The position numbers and the translations under genes are program-made. A model generated the notes under the pieces. That model was not told the origin of the DNA and ran no database searches. It saw only the letters and a list, made by a program, of their open reading frames with translations. Below, one piece after another: positions 1 through 10,913 of a stretch of DNA of 64,000 nt. The first letter of the stretch is position 1. Every line of letters begins with the position of its first letter. Source of the stretch: Punica granatum (Eukaryota; Streptophyta; Magnoliopsida; Myrtales; Lythraceae); contig NC_045130.1 of the NCBI RefSeq assembly GCF_007655135.1, positions 18,047,363 to 18,111,362 of the forward strand, given 5' to 3'.

Positions 1-262
1 GTTTATCTAGTCCACCAATTCTATGGTGCGACAATATTTTGGCTATCTATCTCACAGCAAATCCCGTGTTTCATGCTAGGACCAAGCATATTGAGATAGA
101 TTATCATCTTGTTCGCCAGAGCGTATCTCACAGCAGCTACTCATCCGCTTTATCAGCACAAATGATCAACTTGCTGACGGTCTCATCAAATGAATTACTA
201 GTTCTCGCTTCTCAACACTTCGATCCAAGCTCAACGTTGCTCCCTCCCCGTTGCGCTTGCGG
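1..262 (+). pseudogene. Ty1/copia RNase H 3' end (remnant)
   Basis: The reading frame around 23-140 gives the W-C-D-N motif followed by an [13 protein letters not shown] stretch and Y-H-L-V-R. This is the C-terminal half of the copia-type RNase H that ends pol. After about position 140 the frame shifts: the expected D-Q-L-A-D and R-S-K-L-N-V ending is found in another frame, with a stop at about 193. A purine-rich run near 250-268 is where a polypurine tract and 3' LTR would be expected. The LTR itself cannot be delimited. The upstream part of the element lies outside the window. Identity to copia is clear; the copy is decayed and non-functional. Confidence 0.8.
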
Positions 263-1651
263 GGGAGTAATAGAGAAAGATAGCATAGATAAAAATCATT
301 AATTGTGTATAACCAATGTGATACACGTTCCATGATTTTGTACACAATTATAATATGAATACCAGTAAACCTATGAACAGTAGGTTGGATTTGTCAAATA
401 CTCTGAATCTCTTTATGGCTAGGCTTGACTCGACTACCAGTTCTGCTCTCGTCCACCTCCATTTCCAGCAGAGAAGTTTCCGCCTCCATTGACAGAGGAA
501 GCACTGCCATAGTTAGGGTTTCCTCCACCCGATTTTTATATATGGCTATCTTTATCTATTTGTCCCAATTTATAATTAGTTAGGATACGTTATTTCTGTT
601 AGTAACTTCTTGTATATAATTATCTTTATGGCTCCTATACTTAGGACTTTCTTATACGTTTTAATTCATGGTTGGAGCTATTTGATCATTTATGGTACTA
701 GATCGCGTATTTGCGCTAGCGCGAAACTCACACATTTTCTGTTTAATCATCATGTATCTAAACTCACTAACTTTGCACATGTGACACCAATTGATTTTTT
801 TTCTTCCCTAAATTCTTCGTAATTTGATTGAATTTGAAGAAGAAAATAAAAATTAATGTTAAAAGAAAAAAATGAAAACAAAGGAAAGCCAATTGATCAA
901 GAACATGCCCCCTTTCCTCAACGAGTGGCGGAGAAAGAGGAGAGCTAACGAGAGTGAGGGAGATGAGGGGACAAAGGGGTAGGAGAGGAGTGAGAAGAGT
1001 GGGAAGAGAGAAAAATGGAATAGTGGGTAGTTTTTTTAAAAAAAATTTCAAACTAACAATTCTTAAATAATATAATATAAATTATGGGGGTAAAATTGAA
1101 AACAAAAAGTTAGATGAATGACTCCTTTTCCTTTTTGAAGTAACATAAACTGGATGTAGACTCAAGCTATGCACGAAATTTAATTAAAAGAAAGTGACAC
1201 ATGCTACGTGCAAGATTTTCAACATAAATTCAATGTGAAAAGCTACATGCGATATTTTCTAGTTATATATAATCCAGCCGGTTATTAATATTTTATAGAG
1301 GTTATAACATGATTTTGTTATTTTTAATATTAAATAATAAAATTAATAAGAGAAAATATTGAGGAGGAAGATAAAAGATGGAGGAACGGTGAGGAGAGGG
1401 GAGAGAGAAAATGGGGTGGTTGGAAGTTATTTTAGTGGTTAATACTTAATAGAATATGAATTTATTAAATCATCCTTTTAATTTCAATAACTAATTTGTC
1501 AGTGAATTAGTAATTTCATTTTGCCATAGGTAATTTAGGGAATAATGAAAGTTATACCAGCTTCTATCCTTCTCCCCTTTGTAATATAGACAAATATATA
1601 TATAGATATATAAGTTTGCATACAACTATTTAACACATGCATTATTAAATA
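263..1651. other. Intergenic, AT-rich; possible copia LTR at left
   Basis: No supportable gene. The first few hundred bases after the copia pol end may be decayed 3' LTR. Positions 900-1020 are strongly purine-rich on the + strand, which opens a low-complexity reading frame on the other strand that does not look like a protein. No tRNA or other RNA gene was recognised. Confidence 0.5.
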
Positions 1652-3083
1652 AAGAGTAAATATGCAATTTCGTCCCTGACTTTCGTAAGTTGCATCAATT
1701 TCGTCTCTGACTTATTTTTTGCATCAATTTAGTCATCGACTTTACACTTTTGCATCAATTTCGTCCCTGACTTTGCACTATTGCATCAATTTAGTCCATA
1801 ACTTTTCAGTTACATCAAATTGGTCATCGACTTTGCACGGTTACATCAATTTAGTCCCTGACTTTCCGCAATTACATCAGTTAGTGCTACAGTTGCATCA
1901 ATTTGGTTCTTCTGTGGGGTGGTTGCATCGATCAAGTCCCAATGTTACATTAATTTGGTCCCCTGCCACATTAATTTGGTCCCTGCCGTTAAGTATTAAT
2001 GCTGAAGGTGTTAAATGGTGCAAATTGTTACATCAATTTGGTTCTCGTTCTACATCAAATTAGTTCCTAACTTTTTTTTAACCCATATGTCTCTATTTAC
2101 TCTTCTTCTTCGTCCTCTCCTTCTCATTTTTCTTCTTCAGTACAAATCTCACCTGTTATGGCTCGGTCATTCCTGAGGCTAAGGGAGACTGCCTTCAATC
2201 TGACTGATTTTGGGGCGATGGGTGACGAGGTGACCCTCAACTCCGAAAGCTGAGGTGTAGCTCATTTGGTTCTAGAGAGAGAAAGTTTGAAGGCTCGTTA
2301 ATGGCAGATCATCATAGCTATGTTATTTGACGAAATTGCTATATAATTTCATTGCTTAGATCAGTAGGATACTATAGGATCTTATAGAAACCGAATTTGG
2401 TTGAGTCATTTGAAAAATATCGCATTCTAAAGTCGGCTGCGGACATGATGAACTAGAGGATTCGAGCTAGTTTTTCGACCTATTTTCTCCATATTTTTCA
2501 CTTCCGTTTGATTCTAAATTGTAGCTTGTTGTTTGAGGTTTCCACAGTCACATAGAAGACATAAATCTGAGTCCTGTGGAGATAGAAACACTCTACCGAA
2601 GTTCTTGCTTGTGACGCCCAACAACTTCGGGAGGCTCGTGTGAGACGCTTCGATCTTTGTTTTTACTGATTTTTGCGCCTAAAAACTCGTATTTCAATTT
2701 CCTATTTTCAGTAATTTTCTGGAATTTTTCTAGAAATATAAGTATTTAACGTATTTTTGAAAATAAATAGAAGTTGTCGGGTCTTTGAGTCTCGAGAAAG
2801 CTGAAACATACCCTCAAAGCCTATTCCTAATTCCTATCACTTTCCACATAATCCTCATCCACCCGAACAAAGGCCATTGGATGAAGTGTCAAACAACAAT
2901 CATGCGGTATCAAAATGGGCTTTTCGTTATTCACCCAAGATCAACTTCAGAGGATCCTTTCCGGAATTCCCATCTTTCGGACTCGAAGGTGAAGCGGAGC
3001 TTAAAGGAGCCCATGAGAGACCCAAGAAGACCAAGACCAAGAAAGCTCTCATCTTGGGATCTCTCATCTTTGCTTCCCTTTCT

Positions 3084-3135
<52 letters not shown>

Positions 3136-3920
3136 ATGGATTTTCAAGGAGATAGGCTACCCATTTCCAAGATTTGGTCTAGCAGAGGGAGAAGTGTGCT
3201 ACAGCTGAGCTAGAGAGCGATTCTCGGTGTTTGACGGGGTGTCTGATCATCAAGCTAGGATACCCCACAAAGAAAATGAACAAATGAGAGATTCACCCAT
3301 TTACATATACACGAGGAGAGAGAGAGGAACAATGGATCGGGGCTAGAGGAGGAGGAAGGAGACGAGTCACATGGAGGGAGAGTGAGCGAGGAAGCTAAGG
3401 AAAAAAGGCGGGTGGTGTCTTCCCTAGTGACAAACATCACCCGACAATCTCTCTCTCTTCCCTGAAGAAAGACAATTCACAAGAGACAAATAGAGAGAGA
3501 GAAAGCAGAGGAAGAAGATGAAGCGTCTTCAAACGGGAGGGAAAAGAAGGGGGAAAGATGATGTAATCAACATTAAGGATGTAAGTGATGTAACAAACAT
3601 CATTTAATTTTGGGATTACATCAATTGGCTCACACGTTACATCAATTCAGTCCCCCAAGAAATTAACGGAACAGTGACGCCGTTTGTTCCTTAGTCACTC
3701 GGACTATATTGACGTAACCGGGGATCGATTTGATGTAACGCCAAAACTCAAGGACTTGTGTTGCAAATGTCAAAGACTAAATTGATGTAACTGTGTAAAA
3801 TCAGGGACGAATTTGATGTAATCGTGCAAAGTCGGTGACAAAATTGATGCAAAAAATAAGTCGGGAACGAAATTGATGTAATCTACGAAAGTCAGGGATA
3901 AAATTATCTATTTACTCTTA
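1652..3920. mobile_element. 2.3 kb element with long inverted ends built of short subrepeats
   Basis: Left arm (about 1652-2065) is a run of degenerate units of about 25-30 bp, each with 'catcaatttagtccctgac' or a close variant. Right arm (about 3595-3920) is the same kind of array in reverse orientation ('gtcagggacgaatttgatg' type). The outermost ends pair as well: 'aagagtaaata' on the left and 'tatttactctt' on the right. The interior (2066-3594) has no transposase reading frame and includes a CT/AT microsatellite. Inverted ends made of subrepeats are typical of foldback and some Mutator-like elements. The superfamily assignment is inference, and the flanking AT-rich bases do not give a clean target duplication. 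Confidence 0.6.
3089..3136. repeat. Compound microsatellite (CT)n(AT)n
   Basis: About 13 CT units run directly into about 10 AT units. It lies inside the non-coding interior of the 1652-3920 element. Confidence 0.95.
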
Positions 3921-4029
3921 AATAAATAATACATTTCCCCTCAATCGAGTAGAAGGACCAAAATCTGAGAGGGTAATTCTGAAATTTGGGATAAACTTGG
4001 ATGGGCGGGCGTCGTGTCGGGCCACTGGC

Positions 4030-4353
4030 AAACAACGTAACACAAAAAGCTGCCCCGTGCCCACCTTCTCCTCCCCCTTCGCCCACACCAGCTCTTCCCC
4101 CTTGGCGGTTCCTCACCTACGCCGGCCCCTCCCCGTCGCCACCTCTTGCCCGTCGTCGCCTCCTCCGAGTTGCCGTCTCCGCCCGTCGCTGGCTCTGTCC
4201 TTCGTCGCCTTCTGCCCGGATTCGCCCTTCGACCTTCGCCACCTCCTGCTCGTCTCCGCCTCCTGCTGTTTCCTGGCCGTTGCTGACTCCTGCCCCTCTT
4301 CGATTCCTGCCCTTTTCACTGCCCCGTCTCTGCCCCCTGCCAAATTCAATCAG
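4030..4353 (+). promoter_or_regulatory. Probable 5' UTR exon of the GET1 gene
   Basis: A C/T-rich, GC-rich block stands out from the AT-rich surroundings and ends in CAG|GTATGA (donor after 4353). A matching acceptor, taattag|gtgag, lies after 5146, about 40 bases before the GET1 start codon. This would make a 5' UTR intron of about 790 bp. Reading frames across 3997-4453 in two frames are Pro/Ser-rich low-complexity products of the C/T bias and are not taken as protein. The splice assignment is inference from consensus sites only; the 5' boundary is a guess. Confidence 0.4.
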
Positions 4354-5184
4354 GTATGACTTCCGGTGCCAATCGGATCTAGAGGCTGCCCTTTTCGCTC
4401 TTGCATTGTCGTTGATTTCATGCCCGTGTACAATGGCGATGATATTAGGTTGAACTGTTGAAGTATCCTCATATTGGGCATTGTCGTTGATGTCTGGTTG
4501 TATTGTCGTTTATCTCTGTTTCATATTGGCACAGGGCTGATTCATACTATGATCTCAGTTGTTGAAGTATCATATATGATGATGATATTTGTCATTGAAA
4601 TGGGCACGGGCTGGCTCATACTTTGATTCTACGAAATGATATTGAAATTACATGATTTGATTGGATTGAAATTGCTGATTTCACTTGCAATTTCACTACT
4701 GGCTATATGGATGTTTGTTATGATGTTACATGGGCTAGTAAAGTTTGGTCACTGGAGATGGGGTGTCGCTGGCCAGCGATCGAGGGTTTCGAGCCATATT
4801 ATGTAATGAGAGTTGCTCAGTTTTATTTGAGGGTATTCTAGTAAAAGAAGCATTTTTTTGGTAAACTCTCTTTTATATCAAACGGGGTAATGTGGATTAC
4901 CAGTCCATGTTCGGTATGGACCAAACGCCACCTTAGATTGTGGTATCATTCATACCATGCATTTGTTTTAATTTTCTAGGGAGGATGCTATGAGTTGGGA
5001 CCCTGCCATTGTCCCCTAGATAGATATAAACTATAGAACTGAAACTCATGCATCATCTCGGCCCCATTTTCCAGCTCTTGTACTGGTTGTGGTTTTGGTC
5101 TTTTCAAGTGAGCAAAGGCTCATAGGATGGAGTTTTTTGTAATTAGGTGAGCCTTTCTTGAGAAACCGGTGGAATCAACCATTC

Positions 5185-8100
5185 ATGGCGGAGGAAACCC
5201 TTGAGCACCGCAGTTCCATTGCAGCTCCCTTCATCTTCATCCTCGTTCTCGCTTTCCATTTCGTAAACCGTTGGTTTGAGCACTCAAAGAAGGTAAGGCC
5301 TTTAATCAATTTCTTGAGTCTGGCATTCGCCATCCAGTTTCTGCAACTTCTAATTCTCATAGCCTAGGCCCCATCAAGCCAGTGCTTGATCAGTTTCTTT
5401 TCTGTTCTATGAATCAAAGTAATCATGATTCAGTTGATTTTCAGAGAGCGTTCAAGAATGTTGCAGAGGAACAGCTGCGTGGGGAAATAAAGAAGCTCTT
5501 GAGAGATGCGAGCACCCTTTCGCAGTGAGTTTCTCATTGTTTTATGGTATTTACTTTTTCACAGATTACGAATTATGCTTATGGACCTTTTATGTTTAAA
5601 ATCACCATTCAAAAGGAAGATGAATTGATGAAGATGACTTCCTGTCTGCAGGCCATCCACATTTGCTCAAGCCTCAAAACTTCGAAGGCAAGCAGCTGCC
5701 AAGGAGAAAGAACTCGCCAAACGTATTTCATCTTGTTGACGATAAACCCACACGCTATTTTTATCATTAATATATTTCATTGACGGAGTTGAATTATATG
5801 ACTTGCAAAAACTCAGTAGGACTCATCCATTTGCTAGAATACTTAATAAGCTTAATTTCGTAGCAACCTGGCAATATGACGACTCACTTGCAATATGTAG
5901 TAGAGATTTGTTCTTATCTTTTTGTGTGAACTATCTTGCATTGCGATCTTGCTTGCTTTTATAGTTGAAGCTCAATTAACAAACAATCTAAGTGAGCAGT
6001 TCAGCATAACATGGAGATGATGGTGATATCCCAAAAAGGGAAAAAAAAAAAGAAGTACAAAAGGGTGATTAGATGTACTAGATACCTATTTGTTTTATAC
6101 TTTTCAGCAGAGTGCATGGTTGATTTGTTTGTTGGCCTCAGGAAAGTAGTATAAGGGCTGCTTGCTATTGACGTGATCAACCCTGCATTGAGTTAGTCTT
6201 TGTAGAACTTCAAAGCTACCCCGTCTCCTCAATCCTCCCCTTAGTTTTGTTGCTATTAATGGAGACCAAAAACAGGGCACAATGAGTATCAACTTTTCAC
6301 CTTGCATTGTGCTCAGGGACATAAAATTTCTGCTATTTGTCCATCTGATGTTAGTAAATTGTAACAGAGATGGTTTTGTGGGTTGAGGAGTTAGGTATGA
6401 ATGGAGTGGAAACATCATAATTAAGCTCTCATAGTCGGTGTGTTACTGTTGTTTGCTTGCTGGTTCCAGCCTCCTCTTCGATTCCCTGCCCCTGCACTTT
6501 CAGCTAATAATAAGACAAGCATATGTACATGATCGGCAATGATCTTTGTCTATCTAGGCAAGCTATCGTGTTATCAGGTTACCTTCTCCTAGATCCATCA
6601 GATAGCCTGCTTCCATTCACCCATTTGTTAGTAAGTTCCAAGGTGATTTTAATTTTAGGAAATATGTAGTACTGCCTTATGGGACTACTTGATGTCGATG
6701 AACCATATAAAAGCCAGACATCTGGATGAGCAAAAAGATTAAAAAAGGTGTGAGTAATTTATTGTCTTCTCTCTGCGATGGATCTTCAAACTGCCAGTGA
6801 ATTGGTATCATTGCCAAAGGCTACATTTTCCTTTTTGAAGTCCCATATCTCTTCTGCATTAAAGACTATTTTTTGTTGTTTCTTTCATATCCTAGCACAC
6901 AAGTACATTTTCTTTTGTTTATTTATATTCATCTGTTTGCATTTAGTTCCCAATGTTTAACTCATGGTTTAATGTCCTATCAGTTCAAGAATCAGTGGGC
7001 AAGGAGATACAGCTTTCCTATGAGACTTTTTTGAAAGCTCTATTCTTCACAAAGGTGGTTGAATGATCCTTGCATGTCTGAAAAACTTTGTTTTCTTTTC
7101 TGTGTTACCTAGAAGTTAATTTGTTGGAATGTTTAATACAGGTGTTCACATACATTGTACTGGTTTTATGGTTTTGGAGGACGCCTGTAGCATCGATATC
7201 TGAGCAACTTGTGCTACCATTTGGTAATGCCATCACTCAAATTGTTCTTTTTTTGGGGACTGCATTTCTGCTTGATTATTTAGCAAATTGAAATTCAGCA
7301 TCCTTCATATTTTTGTGTGGATACTATATCTGGATATCCTATTGTGTTTTCTGGGTACAGTTTTGTAAAGCCATGGCTTTGCCTTGCAAAGTTCATCGTG
7401 AAGCATAAATTGAAACTAATGACTTACTATTTCCAGGTGAATTGTTATCTTGGGGAGCTGGAGGCACTTTGAGTGGTAATGTTATGGTACGTAAAAGTTG
7501 TTCTTTATCATCTAATTGTTAGCGAAGATTGAGAACATTTTCAACTTTTGGTAGATAAGCTTTACAAGCAAAAATATGGTTAACTGGAATAAGAGGCCTT
7601 TATGGCATAGGTCAATGAGAATATTCAATTGTGTTCCTCAAATCCAGAAATAATATCTAAATGCTTAGACATCATTTGCCTTTCAATCTGTCCCTCTATA
7701 GCACACCTCTGAGCCATTTTAGTGTCTTCTTTTCTGGAAACTAGAGCCGAGTGATCATAGGTGCATAAGAATATTCAATTGTGTTCCTCGAGTCCAGAAA
7801 TAATATCTAAATGTTTAGACGTCATTTGCCTTTCAATCTGTCCCTCTATAATGGGTCCTAGGAACCAGCACACTGAGATCTGAGCCATTGTAGCGTCTTC
7901 TTTTCTGGAAAGAACCGAGCGATCTCGACATCAGTCCCTTAACACCTCATGTACTTGAGAGAAAACATACGAGGAGTTGGATGGGGAACTGGTATCAGTA
8001 CGAGGGTTTTGTCAAGTTCTGTATCATCTTGAGAATGTTCTTATTTAGTATTTCATCGTGCCAATTGGAGTGCATGCTCTGATGCATCTAAATGCAAGGG

Positions 8101-8991
8101 CATTCGTTTCTTTAATTGATGTTAGTGCGAAGGGAAATAATGTTAGCGACTTTCTGTTACTACATTCCACATAGTCCCCGATACTATTCATTGGAACAAC
8201 ATGAGACAATTCACTGAGATTACCGCAATGAATATTTGAAAGCGGAGGGACTGAGTTTATTGACCTTAATTTAATATATCCAATAAAGCAATTACTCAGA
8301 TGTTGAAAACAGATCTTAGAAAGTCCACGTCAGAGTGAAGATCTTTGTCTGCAGATGCTCCCTTTAGCAACCATGTTGCCATATCATTTTCTATTGTGAA
8401 TCATTATGTGAAACAATTTATTACTGTGAAACCAACTGTTATCGATGGATTTTTATATGCACTGGAGTATTTTTTGCTTTACGGGGACTGCTCCTGTCAG
8501 CATGTTTCTATGAGTGTGAACAGTGAAAATATGGCTTGTGTGATATTGAATAGAAGGGGATTCCATTGTTGGGACAGTATGATTGGTATGCTATCCCCTT
8601 TTACCGGACAGACAAATAGGATTTGGTAGCCACCAGATTTTCTAGTTGCATAGTTGTAAGTTTCAAGATCTTGCCGTATTGTTAACACTTCATAAATTTT
8701 AGGAAGCGTTAGAGAAGTAATCAATAGAGAGAATGTGTTCGCAGTAGATTGTGGATATCTTTGAAGCACCACAATCTAGGACGCGATTATCATATATTTT
8801 GGATCATGTGATGTTATATATCATGTTGGTTATTCGATCGCTCTAATTTCATTTCAGCTGATAGAAGCTCGAGAATTCTTTGTTAATCTAGTGGACTGTG
8901 TCTTCTGTTCTTTTCGCAGGTTGGGATCATACCTTGGTTAGTTTTATCCACGAGAGTGAGCAAGTTCGTATTCAGACTCATCAACTGGTAA
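5185..8991 (+). CDS. GET1: GET1/WRB homologue, ER receptor subunit for tail-anchored protein insertion (7 exons)
   Basis: Exons: 5185-5292, 5445-5524, 5652-5722, 6984-7054, 7142-7223, 7437-7486, 8920-8991. All introns are GT/AG and the phases join cleanly to 177 codons plus stop. The family (CHD5/WRB/Get1) forms the ER membrane receptor with GET2/CAML and takes tail-anchored proteins from the GET3 ATPase. Visible features: membrane segment 1 at residues about 12-29; a charged helical stretch rich in E/K/Q at about 37-95, the coiled coil that contacts GET3 in the family; membrane segment 2 starting at about 111 (V-L-W-F-W-R-T-P motif); and a last segment at about 150-168 with G-I-I-P-W and S-T-R-V-S-K-F. 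Length fits plant GET1. The start is the first ATG of exon 1 in frame with the family's N-terminus. The last intron (7487-8919) carries a tandem duplication. Confidence 0.9.
7605..7912. repeat. Tandem duplication inside GET1 intron 6
   Basis: About 7605-7740 and 7756-7912 are two diverged direct copies. They share 'aatattcaattgtgttcctc', 'aataatatctaaatg' and 'catttgcctttcaatctg', and both end near 'gtcttcttttctggaaa'. The second copy has an extra roughly 20 bp. The duplication does not touch exons. Confidence 0.8.
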
Positions 8992-10541
8992 AAGCATTCT
9001 CGTATGAGATATATTCCATCGAAATTCATCCTACAGGTTTTCTGATCTGAAGTTTGGGAGATAGACAAGAAGGAAGAGGAGGATTCGTCCTGTGGTGATC
9101 CATTTCCGGGTCTCTCCCCTTTCTTTCCAATTTTGTTCTGCGTCTAATTCAGTGTTAAAGTTATATGGTTGTAGTTTTCCACTGGGAAGCTGATTTACTA
9201 CTTGACTTGAATAGATTAGGAAGCTCTGAAGCTTGAATATTGTATTATGTAATGTTGAAGGCTTATGAAAAACAAAGCCTGCAGTATAGAATTTGAAATC
9301 ATTAAGAATGAAAAAAAAAGATAACGAGACTACTCTATTGCTCGATCCACGTCCTACTGCAGTGACATTGGCATGCTGGAGATGACTCTAGTCAGCAGCC
9401 ATCGGTGAGGCTCTCTGTTCTGGCAGTTTGGAGATGTCAATGTTCGAGTTAGATTCTCATTCAAGAAATGAGTTAAGGAAATAGGATTGATATCTGATTT
9501 GGTGTCCCTCTTTCATCTTTGCTGATTCTCCATTAAGAAATGGGGAATGATATGTATTTTGGGTTCAAACTCAAATTGAAACAGAAGCTACGATGGCATG
9601 ATGAATTCATCTTGCGGAAACACGTCTCCCGTTGGAGTTGGGTTGGTTTACTCCCAATTATTGCAGCTTTCAAATGGTTGAATAACATGTTGGTCCTTAA
9701 GAGAAAGCCCCCTGTGATGGATTGATTATATGACCATCGAAATACACCATTCAATAGAAAAGGAACAGTACTGTTTTTTTTGGTAATTAAAAAAAAAAAG
9801 GGGTCCTTTCCAACGGGGTCGAATTGAATCCTTTCCATTCAATAGAACAACGAAAGCCCAGGCTGAACTTAATGTGTGCGGGATGGAGTGAGCAAGACAT
9901 GGACAATGTGCAATGTAACAATGCTTGGGCTCATTAAACACGGGCCTTTCTGTGATCCAACTACGTTGCGGTGAAACCCGAGAATTTCTGTATACCCGAG
10001 AATTTCTGTATACCTCGTGATCACGAGGTTCCATTTCCCATGCCTCTGTGGCATATCGTTCATCTCTCTGTCTTAAGCAACTGAAAATCCTGTATACTTG
10101 ACGGTTCTGTTATATTTTATCAGAAAATTAAGATGATCTGCTGTCTTGATTTTGAACTCCCTTTTTCTTCGTGAGCAGGACGATCTGAACATCAACTCTG
10201 TACAAGCAGGACCCAAAGGACTCTTCATGATCCAGGGATCATCTCGCCAAGAATAATCAACACCACGAGTTACATCACACATCTCTTAAGTCTGCCCAAT
10301 TAAGATTCACCAGGCAGAGTTCGATATTTTACCCCTGAGCTCCATTCAAAGATAAGCTACCAAGTCACCCTTGAGATATTTAATACTACACAGTACATTC
10401 TAGTTCAGACACAATTAACTAGCAGGCAAGTGTATACCTGCCAACGGCCTTAAAGAGATCACTTGCACAATCATCCAGTAAGGAATATCTACTTCTCTCT
10501 TACAACTCTCTTCTCAGAAACTTATTCAATGGGAAAGTTTC
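8992..10541. other. Convergent intergenic region between GET1 and mtACP
   Basis: The GET1 3' UTR is expected in about 8992-9300. The rest holds no supportable gene; short frames near 9540-10280 have no family features. A small tandem repeat plus palindrome sits at 9976-10029. The mtACP 3' end is expected around 10540, where a TTTATT (AATAAA on the - strand) lies at 10542-10547. Confidence 0.5.
9976..10029. repeat. 18-bp tandem repeat abutting an 18-bp perfect palindrome
   Basis: 'acccgagaatttctgtat' occurs twice head to tail (9976-9993 and 9994-10011). It is followed with no gap by the self-complementary 'acctcgtgatcacgaggt' (10012-10029). Confidence 0.95.
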
Positions 10542-10913
10542 TTTATTACAGTTCTTCCTCGATCCCGGACGGAGTATAGCTTAGAGAACATGAAAACTGA
10601 GGGTGTAAAATGTAAGAGGAGAAGCCTTCAAAACAAGAAATGCCAGACCCCTAAGCAGAGCAGTCTTTTAACATTGACAAAAGAAATCCCCCAAATGTCA
10701 ATAGACTCCATACAGATGCTTAAAAGAGACGCTCAGTTCGCGCTTTTTCTAGGCAGTCATTTAAATCTCTCATGAAAAGATTATCTTGATTATTTCCCGT
10801 CCCTGATACAAAATGGACAAGCCACACGCACCGAGAGGAACAACAGGAGCTAGTTCAGCAGTTCCCTTTTTGCGGCATAAAACACTAAATCAGATGAAAG
10901 AACTGGGCCCAAC

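Noticed and set aside
3997..4453. Overlapping Pro/Ser/Ala-rich frames upstream of GET1
   Set aside because: Two + frames and one - frame are open at once because of C/T bias. No family features; more likely a GC-rich 5' UTR.
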